This document shows, one piece after another, positions 1 through 11,559 of a DNA stretch of 64,000 nt; the stretch's first letter is position 1, and every line of letters begins with the position of its first letter. The position numbers were made by a program, and so were the translations under genes. The stretch spans positions 24,550,451-24,614,450 of the forward strand of contig CM043948.1 in NCBI GenBank assembly GCA_014529385.2, given 5' to 3'. The notes under the pieces were generated by a model that made no database searches, was not told the DNA's origin, and saw nothing but the letters and a program-made list of their open reading frames with translations. Source of the stretch: Adiantum capillus-veneris. Its lineage: Eukaryota > Streptophyta > Polypodiopsida > Polypodiales > Pteridaceae.

Positions 1-1400
1 CTCTTTGGGCTACTCATTGATGAATTGGAATACATGGTTCTTGATTCTATGCAACAAGAAGGCATAGAAGAGGTTAAGATCGAAAATGCGGTGATCATGC
101 TTTTGCTTTATGCTGATGATGTAGTGCTCTTGGCACATACCTTAAGAGATGCACAAAAGCTTATGAGTGTCTTGGAACGCTTTTGCATACATAGAGGGCT
201 GATCGTGAATGGATCCAAAACCAAGGCTATGCTTGTAAAGACCCTCAATGATGAAAATCCATGCATTGTACAACAATGAGCAACTTGAAGTGGTAGATAG
301 CTTCAAGTACCTTGGCCTTGAGATTCCATACAATCAAAGATGGAAGGATTGTGCAATGCGTTGCTTGGAAGCCGGAAAGAGGGCTTATTATGCATTTGAG
401 AACATTTGAAATGCTGGAGAGGTCAAGTGTTGGGCTCTCAAAAAGTACCTTTTTGACACATTGGTGACACCGGTGCTTCTTTATGGAGTGGAGGTGTGGG
501 GTGGTAGCATCGGGAAGTCTACTTGGAAAGAGTTTGAGAATGTCCAAAAGCGTTTTCTCACCAACTTTTTCCAAGTCAAGACACAAACACCCTACATGCT
601 CTTACTTCTTGAGTTCGGATCGCTTCCCATTGAGGTCTTGCGCATGCAAAGGGTTGTGGAGTACATGCTTAAGACACAACGTAGCCCTTTGTATTGACTT
701 CCTAGAATCGCATATGAAGCAAGTCAAAAGGTCCAAAAGACATGCAAGAGCAAAATACTAAGTTCGGGGTGGATGCTTGACAACAAGAAATGGTTTGTAA
801 GATGGGATGCATGTCACTAGGTCAAGGATGCGTTGATCGACTCCCAAGTTAATGAGGCCTTCTTACAATGCCAATGTATCACTGCTTGGGATAAATCCGG
901 AGGTTCTCGCTTCAGCCATTACACCACACACATTGCCTCAAACTACAAATCTCTCTTCTTCTCCGAGAGAGATAACCGAACCCATCCCTACATCCTTGAG
1001 CCCATCCCATTGAGTGCGATCCGCACCATTGCCTCCATTCGTCTTAGCTCGCATTCTCTACGCTGCGAGACAGGACGTTGGGGCACTGGCAAGGAGTCTC
1101 ATTGACTTTTCACCTTATGCCCTCGTCAAGTGCGAGAGAGTGAGTACCACACACTACTTGAGTGCTCAGCTTTTGACCACATTAGGTCCTCTTTTCCCCA
1201 TATATTCAACCATGAGCTCTCCCTACATGCCTTCCTCTGCCAACCACGATGTGGACTCTCTATTGCAACGCTCATTTTATGACTCATCGCAACATTCAGA
1301 AATTCGTACAGGCCTGCCACGTCAGCATGCCAACATAGAATTAGAAAATCCGTACAGGCCTGCCACATCATCAACTCTCCACACTAGTCTCTTGGGTGTT
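1..1400 (+). pseudogene. LINE-a: 3' part of a non-LTR retrotransposon reverse transcriptase, degenerate
   Basis: This is the end of a LINE ORF2; its start lies outside the window. Seen: an RT palm motif LLYADDVVLL with the catalytic YADD at 109-120. After a frame change near 250-285 comes typical LINE post-palm sequence (VVDSFKYLGLEI, then TPVLLYGVEVWGG around 466-512). A further frame (about 1112-1280) has CPRQVRESEYHTLLECSAF, the cysteine/histidine cluster that closes many plant LINE ORF2 proteins. The family nicks target DNA and copies its own RNA into the break. At least three frame changes and several stops make this copy dead. No poly(A) tail or target-site duplication was identified, so the 3' end near 1400 is approximate. 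The identification as LINE is firm; the clade is not assigned. Confidence 0.85.
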
Positions 1401-1683
1401 TTACTCTAATGCCTTTAGTCACTTGGACCCCATCGGACGGGGTCCCATAAGTTGGTGGGCACTCTTCTTTAAAAATAGGCCACTTGGCAAGACTTTGCAA
1501 GATGGTAAAACTTCTTCTACTGCTTCTGCTTCTTCACTTAGGGTTCAGTCCCCTCGACCGAGATCTGGGGTTGGCTCCGTTTTCCAGTGACTTGACATGT
1601 CAGTAGTTTGTGACATCCCCCCGTTCACGATTACAATATATTTGCAAAACAACTGAAGTTAACTAAAAAATTTGCGAAGGACA

Positions 1684-1965
1684 ATCAGATTTCTCATTCC
1701 AAATCAGAGCTCTTGATTTCCTGGGTCGTTGGCTTCCCAGAAGAATCTCATCCAATAAGGAGTCTCATTCAAGATTGGAGCTCTTGATATCCTGGGTCAC
1801 TGGTTTCCCATAAGTATCTTATCCAATAATGAGTCTCATACCAGATTGGAGCTCTTGATATCCTGTGTCATTGGTTTCCCATAAGTATCTCATCCAATAA
1901 GGAGTCTCATTCTATATCAAAACTTTGATATCCTGGGTCGTTGGTTTCCTAGAGGTATCCTCGGT
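1684..1965. repeat. Tandem repeat, about 70-bp unit, about 4 degenerate copies
   Basis: Four consecutive copies share the order GAGTCTCAT, GGAGCTCTTGATATCCTGGGTC, TGGTTTCCCATAAGTATCT and CATCCAATAA. The first and last copies are the most diverged. The stretch between the LINE-a remnant and the Gypsy-A LTR (about 1400-2080) holds nothing else that I recognise. Confidence 0.8.
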
Positions 1966-2165
1966 TTTTGATTTCCGAGAGTCACTTATGACCTCCACTC
2001 ACACCATGTGACATGTTTATTTGGTCCCATAGGTCATATTTGACCCCGAGGACGATAATAGAACTATATCTCTCTCTCTCTCTCAACACACCACACACAC
2101 TCTCTCTCCACCTCGCTCTCTCTTCCTCATTCTTGTGTCGACAGCCCATGCAGGGTGCAAGTAAA

Positions 2166-2167
<2 letters not shown>

Positions 2168-2227
<60 letters not shown>

Positions 2228-2480
2228 GTAGTAAAATCACTCTCTTTCGTTCCCACACACACACACACTCGCATACACACACACACACACACACTTACCT
2301 ATACACATATACATATTTACACCCACACACACTCCCACACAGCCAACAAAATCACACTCTCTCTCTTTTACCATGCACATACACACTCACACACTTACAA
2401 GCACATACACCCAATTACATACACCCACACCTTTACACACACTCACGATCACGTGCACATACGCACACATTCAAACAAAC
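2168..2480. repeat. (CT)n followed by a CA/CACA-rich tract
   Basis: An uninterrupted CT run of about 50 bp (2168-2220) is followed by about 220 bp of imperfect CACA/CATACA repeats inside the Gypsy-A 5' LTR. The apparent reading frames here are microsatellite translations, not genes. Confidence 0.95.
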
Positions 2481-2944
2481 ACATGCATGCCATACACACG
2501 CACAAGAAGAAGAAAACCAAAAGGATCTCGACAATAGATGCCCAAAACAGAAGAAAAGGACGACCAAATCACGCAATGGCGACGAGAATCAAGAAATGAC
2601 ACCGAAGGCATGCCCCAATCGGCCTCGAAAGTGACAAACGCGCTACATCGACGCACCAGCAAAGCCCGCCATTCAGCGGCATCTTGTCCATGATGCATCT
2701 CCACTGGTAAATATCTGTAGGGTACTCTACTTTTCTGTTTTCAAGCCAAAACCTTGTATAAAAACCAATTGTATATTGCCACATGTCTCTAGGTGATGGT
2801 CGCAAAGGCCCACCTAGGAGATACCATTTTAAAATCCTCCTAAAACAAATCAAGGGTCAACCATTTGGGACCCGGATCCTTGCTTTGTCTCTCCTAATTA
2901 GGTCCCTAACCTAATCAGATTATCCTAAACTAATGCAGCCTTCA

Positions 2945-2954
2945 CCTATAAAAA
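2945..2954 (+). promoter_or_regulatory. TATA box of the Gypsy-A 5' LTR
   Basis: CCTATAAAAA follows TAATGCAGCC, and the same arrangement (CTATAAAAGA at 18431) occurs in the downstream LTR. Conservation between the two LTR copies supports it as the LTR promoter element. Confidence 0.6.
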
Positions 2955-3139
2955 ACTGAGAGGTCACTATCAAGGGTATCACTTGGGAGTCATCACTTGA
3001 GAAGGAAGCCCTGCACACAATGACTCGAAGGGTCGCCACACACAAGAGTAGGATCTCCATGCATATGGATTTTTTTCTAAAAAACGCTGTCGTCCAGCTC
3101 CGCTCACATGCAAAGAAAGATGCCAAAAAAATGCACATT

Positions 3140-3620
3140 AATTCTGTTTGAAGCTTATATGTTTAATGAATAGTGATTAAGGGCTGGTTGCAGGCCGAGT
3201 TCAATGCTGAATGTATATCAAATGCGGTTGAAAGGGCCAAAACATGCTTTAATGATGCTAAAAAGTGTTATGCTTGAAGTGAACATGAATGGGGTATTGT
3301 GTCCTACAATTGCAGTGCTTGATGTGCTCTACCAGCCTGTCTTTATGGCTCGTCAATTGGAGCTATGATGAAGAAGTTATGGCAGTTTAAAGTTCAAGTC
3401 GATTGCTGAGGGGATAAAAATGAAATGAATGTGTCGGGCTGAAGTGCTCACTTTGTGGAGCGCATTGGTCTTTTCAGATCAGGGATTGGACTTATGGTTG
3501 CCACATTATCGACCGTTTAAGATTTACTGGGGGCCGGGTCCGCACTAGCCCGGTCCACTCGGTTGGAGTGCCATCTCGAAGTAATTTTCTTTTTCCGGGT
3601 TTTGGAATTCAAATATTGTG
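3140..3620. other. Unassigned part of the insert in the Gypsy-A 5' LTR
   Basis: No reading frame, terminal repeat or known domain was recognised. The sequence is diverged and precedes PPR-like fragments, so it may be flanking DNA of the same degraded PPR gene. Confidence 0.4.
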
Positions 3621-3629
3621 GGAAAAGGC

Positions 3630-4070
3630 CAACACTACTGCGGCTTGCTGGAGAAAACTGAGTTGTTTGGCAGAACCTTGGCCGATATGTATGCAAAATA
3701 TGGTGCTGTTACGAAAGCACAAAAAGTTCTTGTCAAAAATGTCGTCTTTTGGAATGCAATGATTGCGGGATAAACCTAACAGAAGCAAGGCCAGGCAGCT
3801 GGCTATTTTCAACAAATGCAAAGACGACGGCTGCAGAAAGATGTTGTTAATGGAAATGCTTTAATCGGTATGTATGCCAAATGGGGAGGTGCCACGGTTG
3901 CCGAGTGTTTGGAATTGCCTTGGCCGATTTGTATGCCAAATGTGATGCCCTTTACGAAGGCCGACCGCCCAAGCCATGTCACAAGGAAGCCACCCAATGG
4001 ATAAGCTTGGTGATGCTTTAGTCGAAATGTATTCCAAATGTGGTGCCTTCAAAAGGCCTCTCATAATCCA
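3630..4070 (+). pseudogene. PPR (pentatricopeptide repeat) gene fragment
   Basis: Short stretches in shifting frames read as PPR units: LADMYAKYGAV near 3680, NVVFWNAMIAG near 3740-3770, NGNALIGMYAK near 3850-3885, LADLYAKCDAL near 3925, and ALVEMYSKCGAF near 4012-4050. These are helix motifs of plant P-L-S class PPR proteins, which bind RNA in plastids and mitochondria. At least five partial units are visible, with a stop after NAMIAG and repeated frame changes; the linking parts between units are collapsed. It lies inside DNA inserted in an LTR and has no intact start or tail. PPR origin is well supported; the parent gene cannot be named. Confidence 0.75.
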
Positions 4071-4418
4071 TTACGGCCGGCCGCCCAAGGAGCTAAGCTA
4101 TGGCCGCCCATTGTAAATGGTCACCCTAACTCAAAAAGGGTGTGAAGCCAAGGGAAGTAAAAGAAGACTATGGCGTTCAACAGCAGCGAATGACGCAGGA
4201 GGCAAAGCTCCACTCGCGCTCAGCGCTACAGTGCTCGTACGAGCAGGTGGAAGAAGCAAAAAATGCTCAGTTGGGCCTGGCGTTCAGTTTCAAAACCGTC
4301 CCCACTGCAAACGGCGCTGCTCAATCTCGGCCTTGCCACGTCACAAGGGGGAGGACCCATTAGCGACATCGATAATGGGTGCCTCGTTTTCTTTAGAAAA
4401 AGGGGAGGCCCATGCAGC

Positions 4419-4428
4419 TATAAAAAGA
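4419..4428 (+). promoter_or_regulatory. TATA-box-like site before a CT-rich leader
   Basis: CTATAAAAAG sits about 50 bp before a long CTC-rich leader. Together with the TTAAGCTC array that follows, this resembles the promoter and R region of an LTR, but no second copy was found in the window. Confidence 0.35.
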
Positions 4429-4469
4429 AAGGGAACGTCTTATTCCCCTCATTATCTTGGAGTTCATCT

Positions 4470-4860
4470 CCTCATCATAAGCTCCTTAGGCTCTGAAGCT
4501 CCGGCCTCATGCCTTTGAGTTCTTAAGCTCCGGATGCCCACAAGCTCTCAAGCTCCTTAAGCTCGGAAGCTCCCTCCTCATGCCTTCAAAGTCTCAAGCT
4601 CATCATAAACAGGTAATCTTCAAACTCTTAATCCTAGTAATCCTTAAGCTCTTAATCCGGATATCTTAAGCTCGCTTAATTATCCTAATCTCCTCCTCAT
4701 AAGCTCGATTATCGAGCTCCTCATAATCACCAATTTCTTAATCTCCTACTCCGAAGATCTTAAGCTCGCTTAATTAAGTTCTTAAGCTCCTCTTCATCCA
4801 CAAGTTCTTAATCTCCCCATAATCTCTTAAGCTCTTAAGCTCGCATTAATTGCGGGGAGC
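4470..4860. repeat. Interspersed CTTAAGCTC short-motif array
   Basis: About eight exact CTTAAGCTC copies, plus many near copies (AAGCTC, TTAATC, CTCCTCAT), occur within roughly 330 bp, at about 4522, 4555, 4650, 4665, 4758, 4780, 4826 and 4835. Spacing is irregular. No reading frame crosses it. Confidence 0.75.
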
Positions 4861-5188
4861 TCTCTCGGATTCTCTAAGCCCAATTAAAGCTTCAAAGCCA
4901 TCATTAGACATTCGAATCGGGAAGCAAAAGGCAGAGTAAGCAGAAGTCTATTGATTTTCTTGTTTAGCACCTTGATTAAGCCAGGATTTCTTCTTGTAAG
5001 GAGCATTAAGCCTCCATTAGGGATTGATTAATCATGCATTCTATCAATTAACTGGAAGTAGACGAACTGCTTGTTTTGAATACTATTGTCAGTAATTGCA
5101 TCTGCTACACCTTTTTTCCCACACCTCTCACAGCCAGGGGCCCGGTGCCTTCTCGGCTCACCTTTCGCACAATTATCCCCCGATGGCG

Positions 5189-5305
<117 letters not shown>

Positions 5306-5599
5306 ACCACGGTCTCCATCTCGTCGAAACTAAGTTTTCTGGTAAATACCACTTTGAATCAAGTTTGCCCTCACATCCTTAGGGGTTTTCATCATCTACA
5401 TCTATGGATGTGTCTCTCTCTCTCTCTCTACGGTGTGCTCTATTAGTGCTACTTTAATTATTGTTGTCTGCATCCTAGCCGCTCAAAGCTCAGTGGTGCC
5501 TCCTGTTTACTTCCTGTGGAAAGTTCGGCATGCACGGTCCTAGTATAGAGGCCGCTGGGGTCCATTTTGCACTTGTGTTGGCCATTTGGCACCCCCACT

Positions 5600-6640
5600 A
5601 AGAGGTATTTTTGAAAACCTTCAGTTTACAACGCTGAAAACGATGCATGTAGTCGACCATGGACAAGTACCTGCAAGAATTCTCCAATTGGGGAATGGAG
5701 GAGGAATAAATTAAAGAGGCACTAACAGCCTTCATTGAAGTGTTACTGCCATGTTGTAGCGTCGTCGATATCTAAGAGGTAAGCTCCCCATCCTGCATTG
5801 CTCGTGCTAATCACAAATCAAGAGCACCAAAAGGGAGGGCTATGAAATGTCATCAATGTTGTCAACCAAAGCATTCTCTCAATGAGTGTCGATAGAGGAG
5901 GTGAAGGAAGAACGGTGAGTTTTGCTTTTGAGAACCGCATCAGCACTCTCACATGAGTCAGGTTTTGTGTAGCGCCAAGTGTTTTCTCTCCAACAGTCAG
6001 AGAAGAGTTTTCAACTACGTCAACCACAAAGTTTAAGCTACAAAGCCTAAAGCATTTGGTGGAAGCAAGTAAGCATATGCTCTCTCTAGGCCTAGAGAGT
6101 TCAAGTGAAGTACGACCACCCAAGCGTCGTTGCCGCATGCAAAATGGAAAGCTGATTGAGGTAGACGCTTCTCGCCCAGTCTGTTTTGAACCCAATATGG
6201 AGGATTATGTGGACTTCAACAAGAGGTAGAGGCCTATGGTGAAGGTGTCACCTTGTCAACACTTAAGGTATGCAATTCTAGTGGTCAAATCCTTTCACTA
6301 CACCCAACATGGATAACAACAATAGACCAGAAGTCTTTCCTTTACGTTTCTTGCAACACATGCATATAAACGTGTACATAGATAGAAAGATATTCTACCA
6401 GCAAAAGATTGTTTTCCTATTTGGAGCAAATATGCTTGATGAAATCCTTAGATCCCCACGTTCCATCATCTTGCCCATTCTTGATTACTACCACTCTTTT
6501 GATGTAAGCATCTTTATTCTATTCTAGCCCTGCACTCTTCTTAGCTCCTACCCAAGTTTTCCACCCATGTATAAACCTTTATGAATCACTAATTCATTCC
6601 AAAAAATAAAAAATAAAAAATTGTAATTGTCTGCTCATTG
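5600..6640 (+). other. Gypsy-A 5' leader region, largely unrecognised
   Basis: This lies between LTR-like sequence and gag. Seen: a short frame at 5842 with C-H-Q-C then H then C in exact CX2CX4HX4C spacing (MKCHQCCQPKHSLNECR), ended by a stop. A second frame at about 5900-6230 ends in PVCFEPNMEDYVDFNKR, which I do not recognise. A 72-residue frame at 6309-6527 has no known domain. CTTGTCAACACTTAAGGTA at 6250 resembles CTTGTCAACACTAAAGGTAG at 18872, so part of this block may still be LTR. No primer-binding site was identified. Confidence 0.4.
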
Positions 6641-6650
6641 ATTTACTACC

Positions 6651-6993
6651 ATGGAAAGTGTCTCTTTTCCCACATTCAGTGGCAAGAAGGGATAAGACAT
6701 CACCACCGATTTTTTGGATAACTTTGAAATCGCTTGTGTGGTTTCCAACAAGGATGACCATGCCTCACGACTAAGAATCTTTCCTCTACTGATGAAAGTA
6801 GAGGTCAATTCTTGGTACAATGCTTTGCCCCAAGCCACCAAGGACGCATGGGACTTACTACGTGATGCCTTTGTGAAGAGGTTTGGTGGAGGCACAACCT
6901 CAGAAACGTTATGGTAGCTGCTAATAGAGTTAAAGCAAGGAGGTTTGCTAGAGTATGCCACTTACAAATTCAAGTTTGTAGATTTGTGGGAGA
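6651..6993 (+). pseudogene. Gypsy-A gag, N-terminal part (retrotransposon gag domain)
   Basis: The frame opens at ATG 6651 (MESVSFPTFSGKKG), meets an early stop, then reads through a typical gag core: DFLDNFEIAC, LRIFPLLMKVEVNSWY, DAWDLLRDAFVKRFGG, and after a further stop LLIELKQGGLLEYATYKFKFVDLW. Gag forms the virus-like particle that packages the element RNA. The frame stops where Copia-A is inserted at 6994 and resumes at 13904. Two in-frame stops show the element was already decaying or has decayed since. Confidence 0.8.
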
Positions 6994-7208
6994 TGTTGTG
7001 TGCGTGTAGTGCGTGTACGGAGTGTGTGCAAGAGATGGGAAGAAGAGAGTGGGAAAGGGGATGAAGCACAGTACATAGCAGGGAGTTTGGGTTAGTGGAG
7101 AGGAAAGTGAGAGAGTAGTCAACTCTCTCCCTTTCTCTCCCTATATTCATTTAGGTGATAGTATAAATAGAGGCGGTTTCCCACGGCCACCTGGCCTACA
7201 CCCCAACA
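6994..7208 (-). repeat. Copia-A 3' LTR
   Basis: 215 bp, TGTTG...CAACA, next to the polypurine tract at 7209-7224 (AAGTGGGAGGT on the minus strand). On the minus strand it holds CTATTTATA, a possible promoter TATA box. Confidence 0.95.
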
Positions 7209-7224
7209 ACCTCCCACTTGAAGG
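7209..7224 (-). other. Copia-A polypurine tract
   Basis: The minus strand reads CTTCAAGTGGGAGGT directly before the LTR start TGTTGGGG. This is the purine run that primes plus-strand DNA synthesis in Copia elements. Confidence 0.8.
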
Positions 7225-7277
7225 TCACGGTGGCCAATAGTGGCATTAGTATAGTTAGTCTATACAAAGTTGATGAA

Positions 7278-9210
7278 GCATTGCCGAGGCTTCATCCTAC
7301 ACCCATAAGTTCTATACAATGTGTAAGTCGATCCGAGGCTAGGCTCTTTGTGAGAGCATCTGCGGGGTTGTCGTAAGTGTGAACCTTGACAAGCTCGATA
7401 TGCATGCCAGCCAATGCATCTCGTATGACATGGTATCTGACCTCTATGTGTTTCGACTTTGAGTGTAACCGGATTCTTTGCCAAAGCAATGGCACTCTAA
7501 CTATCACAATGTAGTATTGGAACCTCGTGAATGCCCAAATCTCCCACTAGACGAGACAACCATATGGCTTCCTTGCTGGCGTCAGACACAACAACATATT
7601 CTGCCTCAGTGGTAGATGAAGACGTGCAACCTTGGAGACACAATCTCCAAGAGATAGCTGCTCCAGCAAACATGAACACATAGCCAGATGTGGATCTTCT
7701 ACAATCCACAAAACCCGCATAATCTGCATCCGTGTAACCTACAATAGATGCATCACTGTTTCCGAAGCGTAAACACTTGCTAGCTGTACCTTTCAAATAT
7801 CTGAGGATTTTCTTCACTGCTTCCCAATGCTTCTTGCCAGGGTTTGCCATGTACCTACTAACCACTCCCACTGCATGTGCAATGTATGGTCTTGTGGCTA
7901 CCATAGCGTACATCAAACTGCCAACTGCTGAAGAATATGGTACTTTCGCCATTTCCTCTTTCTCAGTCCCAATGTCTTGGGAGAGTCTTCCTTGCTAAAT
8001 TTGGAGTATGCTTTCATTGGGGTACTCAATGACTTCCCCCCCTGCATACTAAAACATTGCAAGACTTTGTGAATGTAATTTTCTTGAGATAATTCAAGAA
8101 TTCCACGTTGCATATCTCTCTTGATGTGCATACCAAGAAAGTGATTGGCATCTCCCAAATCCTTCATGGAAAATTGAGTGTTTAGCATCTTTTTCAACTG
8201 ATTGATCTCCCAATTGATTCGCCTGCGATAAGCATATCATCTACATACAAGATCAAGATGATTAAAGAACCATCGTTCAATCTTTTTGTGTATAAGCAGT
8301 GATCCTCTTGACTTCTTATGTAACCTTGAGACTGCATGAATTTGTCGAATTTTTGATACCATTGCCTTGAACCTTGCTTGAGGCCATAGAGTGCCTTTTT
8401 AAGTCTACAAACCAATTTTGTCCTCGTTGGTTTTTGGGTTTCACATACGAAGCCCTCTGGTTGTTTCATGTATACATCTTCATCTAGATCCCCGTGAAGA
8501 AATGTTGTGTTCACATCCATTTGGACAAGTTCCATGTCCTGGATAGCAACAAGCCAAGCATAGTGCGAAGTGTAGTCATCTTGACTACTGGAGAGAAAAT
8601 CTCATCGAAATCCACACCTTTTTGTTGCTTGAAACCCTTGGCAACTAGACGAGCCTTGTATCTAGGCTCGGGATCTTCGTTGTATACTTCTTCTTGTATA
8701 CCCACTTGCAAGGTAAAGCATTTTTGCCTTTTGGTAATTCAACCAAATACCATGTCTCATTAGCCACAATCTAATTGTATTCTAATTGCATAGCCAGCTC
8801 CCACTTAACGCTATCCTTCATTTGTATAGCTTCTTTGTAGCAGGTTGGCTCTCCACTGTCAGTGACCAAAATGTGGTGTATACTCGGCTCAAACCGCTCG
8901 GGCGCATGTGATACTCTCTCAGAGCGTCTCAGTGCTTGACTGTTGGACTCTGCTCTCTTCGGAGCAATAGTAGTATCTTGCACTTGAGGAGTAGGTGCAA
9001 CACTACTAAATTGAGTTGGTTCGGAGGCTACATCCTCAAAACGAACACGTCTGTACTCAACATCTTTGATGGTGTTCTTGTGCATTTTTGATTCATTGAA
9101 AATCACACGTGAGCTACATTCAATGACTTTGTTTGATTCTGGGTGCCAAAGACGATATCCCATCTCTCTGTTTGCACCATAGCCAATAAAAATGCATTTG
9201 TGTGATCTGG
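7278..9210 (-). pseudogene. Copia-A pol: reverse transcriptase and RNase H
   Basis: Read on the minus strand from 9163 with frame changes. First comes the integrase-RT linker (GYRLWHPESNKVIECSSRVIF, then YKEAIQMKDSVKWELAM). RT follows with [50 protein letters not shown] and the catalytic LYVDDMLIAGE (YVDDM at 8233-8247). RNase H follows with YSSAVGSLMYAMVATRP, GYTDADYAG, STSGYVFM, STTEAEYV and the terminal ADALTKSL. Domain order and motifs are diagnostic for Ty1/Copia. Breaks lie near 8711, 8194, 7950 and 7497, so no full-length product is possible. Confidence 0.93.
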
Positions 9211-9213
9211 GAT

Positions 9214-10332
9214 CTAACTTCGACGAAGTTCTTTGGGCACATGTGCATATGCCTCACATCCAAATACACGTAAATGCTCATATCTTGGCCTTTTTCCAAT
9301 CCATAATTCCTCAGAAATTTTGAAATTTAAAGGAGAACTAGGTGACGTGTTGATGATGTGCATTGCTGTCAGAATAGCTTCCCCCCAAAACTCTGGAGTA
9401 AGCTTTGCCATAGACATCATAGAGACAACTCGCTCTTGAATCGTACGATTCATTCTTTGAGCTATCCCATTTTATGCAGGTGTGTATGGAGCAGTAAACT
9501 GCCGCCGAATGCCTCTTCTATTGCAAAAATCCTTGAACTCTGTGGAGACGTATTCTCCACCATTGTCCGTGCGAAAAGCTTTGAGCTTTTTTCCTGATTG
9601 GTTCTCAACCATGGTGAGGAATTTTTGGAATGTCGAAAAGACTTCTTCCTTACGCTTAAGGAGATACACCCACACCTTTCTGGTAGAATCATCTATGAAC
9701 GTGAGAAAGTAGTTCGCTCCCCCTAGAGTTTTATGTGGCATTGGACCACACAAATCACTGTGCACCAAGTCTAGAGGTTCGCCTAGTTTCTTATTCAATG
9801 GCGAAGATGTCAATCTAGTCTGTTTGCCATATAGAAAATGCTCACACAATGGAAAGTCCGTGTAATCTAACACAGGTAAGTAGCCAAAATGCTGAAGTGT
9901 TTTCATTCCCTTTTGGCTAATATGCCCTAGCCGGCTATGCCACAACTCAGGAGACGACAGCTCGACAACATAGATAGAGTGTTCGTCGACACTCAAAACA
10001 AACAAAGAGTACAGGGATCCGTTTTTATTAATTTTCATCATGATAAGGTTGTTCTTGCAGATCATCCAAGAACGATTACCAAAAACTGTAGTGTATCCAA
10101 GATCATCCAATTGCCCTATAGAAAGAAAGCTTTTCGTAAGCTTGGGCACATGTCTGACATTCTGCAGCACAAAAGTAGTGCCATTATGCATCTGAAGTTT
10201 CACATCACCAATGCCAATAATGTCAAGCTCATAGGAATCACCAAGCTTGACTATTCCATGCATGGATGCATAAGAGGAAAACCACTCTTTATGCGGTGTG
10301 ACATGAAAACTTGCACCAGAATAAGGATCCAA
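9214..10332 (-). pseudogene. Copia-A pol: protease and integrase
   Basis: The protease motif appears as a disturbed DPYSGASFHVTP where the family has DSGAS, probably a small insertion. The integrase begins with the zinc-binding region ELWHSRLGHISQKGMKTL; its CXXC appears as CEHF, so the second cysteine is lost. The core carries the acidic triad context: LVHSDLCGPM, AFRTDNGGEYVSTEF. A stop replaces Q in the usual YTPAQNGIAERMN stretch (near 9474), and the frame resumes as NGIAQRMNRTIQERVVSMM. Integrase would insert the cDNA copy into the genome. The zinc finger loss and the stop show it is defective. Confidence 0.92.
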
Positions 10333-11345
10333 TTCTGTGCATAACCCTCATCATGTGCAACCAAAGCATCTGGAGTGAGATCTGAAGTAAAAATGAGAAC
10401 ATCTGAGGCATCTTCTGTCACATCGGCATGAATCTCTGTGGGCATAATGAGAATCACTAGAGGAGGAGCATCCTCTACTGCAGTGGTAGGTATGGGAGAC
10501 TCAACAATATTGAGCTCCTCAATTTTTACTGTACTTTTGCCTTTGCCAAAATTATCCTTTTGCATGTTTTTTTGATCTCTTGGGAAACTGCGACAATCCT
10601 TTTTGTAATGACCCTTCTTGTGGCAATAGTAACACTCGACATTTCTAGCATTGCGGTCTCTAGTTTGGTTCTTGTGTCTGCTAGGACTACAAGGATTTCG
10701 TTCTCTACTTTTTCTTTTGTATTTGTTCCTGTCACGGCCTCTTGCCTTTGTCGAACTGCCAGCCATATATGCATCTCCATGACTAGCACCATCAAGAGAA
10801 TTACGACGAATCTCTTCAATGAGAAACACATCTGTGACAGCATTGAACTCTAACTTGCCATTCGGAGCTGAATTGCTAATGGCTGTGCAAAAGATATCCC
10901 ATGAACTGGGTAGAGAGCATAATAAGAAGATAGACTTGAGTTCATCGTCTAACTCCTTAAAGCCCTGAGATGTCAGCTGACTGAACAAGGAGTTGAACTC
11001 ATTTGAGTGACCGAAAACTGTGCTACCTTCTTTCATGTTGAGCTTCATAAGCTTTTTCATGAGAAAAACGTTGTTGGATGCACTTTTTCTCTCCCATGCT
11101 TAACATAAGCTATCCCAAAGTTCCTTGGTTGTTTTCTTCCCTATGATAGTGAAGAAGACTGATTTGGCTAGATGTAGACGTATCGTAGCCATGGCTTTTG
11201 CATTCAAAAGCTCCCATTGAGCTTGTGTATAATCATCATCCTCTGTGCGCTCTTTCAACGGTTCTGAGAGGCCTTTGTTTATCAAAACATCTTTCATGCG
11301 CTCTTTTCACATGGTGAAGTTGCTACCATCGAGCTCCGAATGAAA
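10330..11345 (-). pseudogene. Copia-A gag with CCHC zinc knuckle
   Basis: The frame starts near ELDGSNFTM; a stop takes the place of the usual tryptophan in FTMWKERMKDVL. It continues through LHLAKSVFFTIIGKKTTKELWDSL, a stop, then KLMKLNMKEGSTVFGHSNEFNSL and LPSSWDIFCTAI, typical of Copia gag (UBN2 family). The zinc knuckle CYYCHKKGHYKKDC (CX2CX4HX4C) lies near 10600-10645. The frame runs on to the protease at about 10330. At least two in-frame stops are seen. Confidence 0.92.
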
Positions 11346-11559
11346 TACTCCTCCTTTTCTGAAGAAGAAGCCATCGCTGACAAGTTTGAGAGGTGCCAAA
11401 CTATGGCGAGAAGATGTAGAAATTTGGGCAGAGTAACTTTTGTATCGGGAGTAAAATCTCAACCAAAATAGACTCAAAAGTGCCAACAATGACTCGCGGG
11501 AAGTAAATCCGGCAGAGTCTCCTTTGTATGAGGAGTCAAAACGCAACTCAAAATACACA

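Noticed and set aside
2013-2634. Open frames rich in Ser-Leu and Thr-His repeats
   Set aside because: They are translations of CT and CA microsatellites; the same applies near 5076-5446, 17781-18328 and 36383-36919.
6309-6527. Small conserved ORF of Gypsy-A
   Set aside because: No recognisable domain or conserved start context; probably chance in leader sequence.
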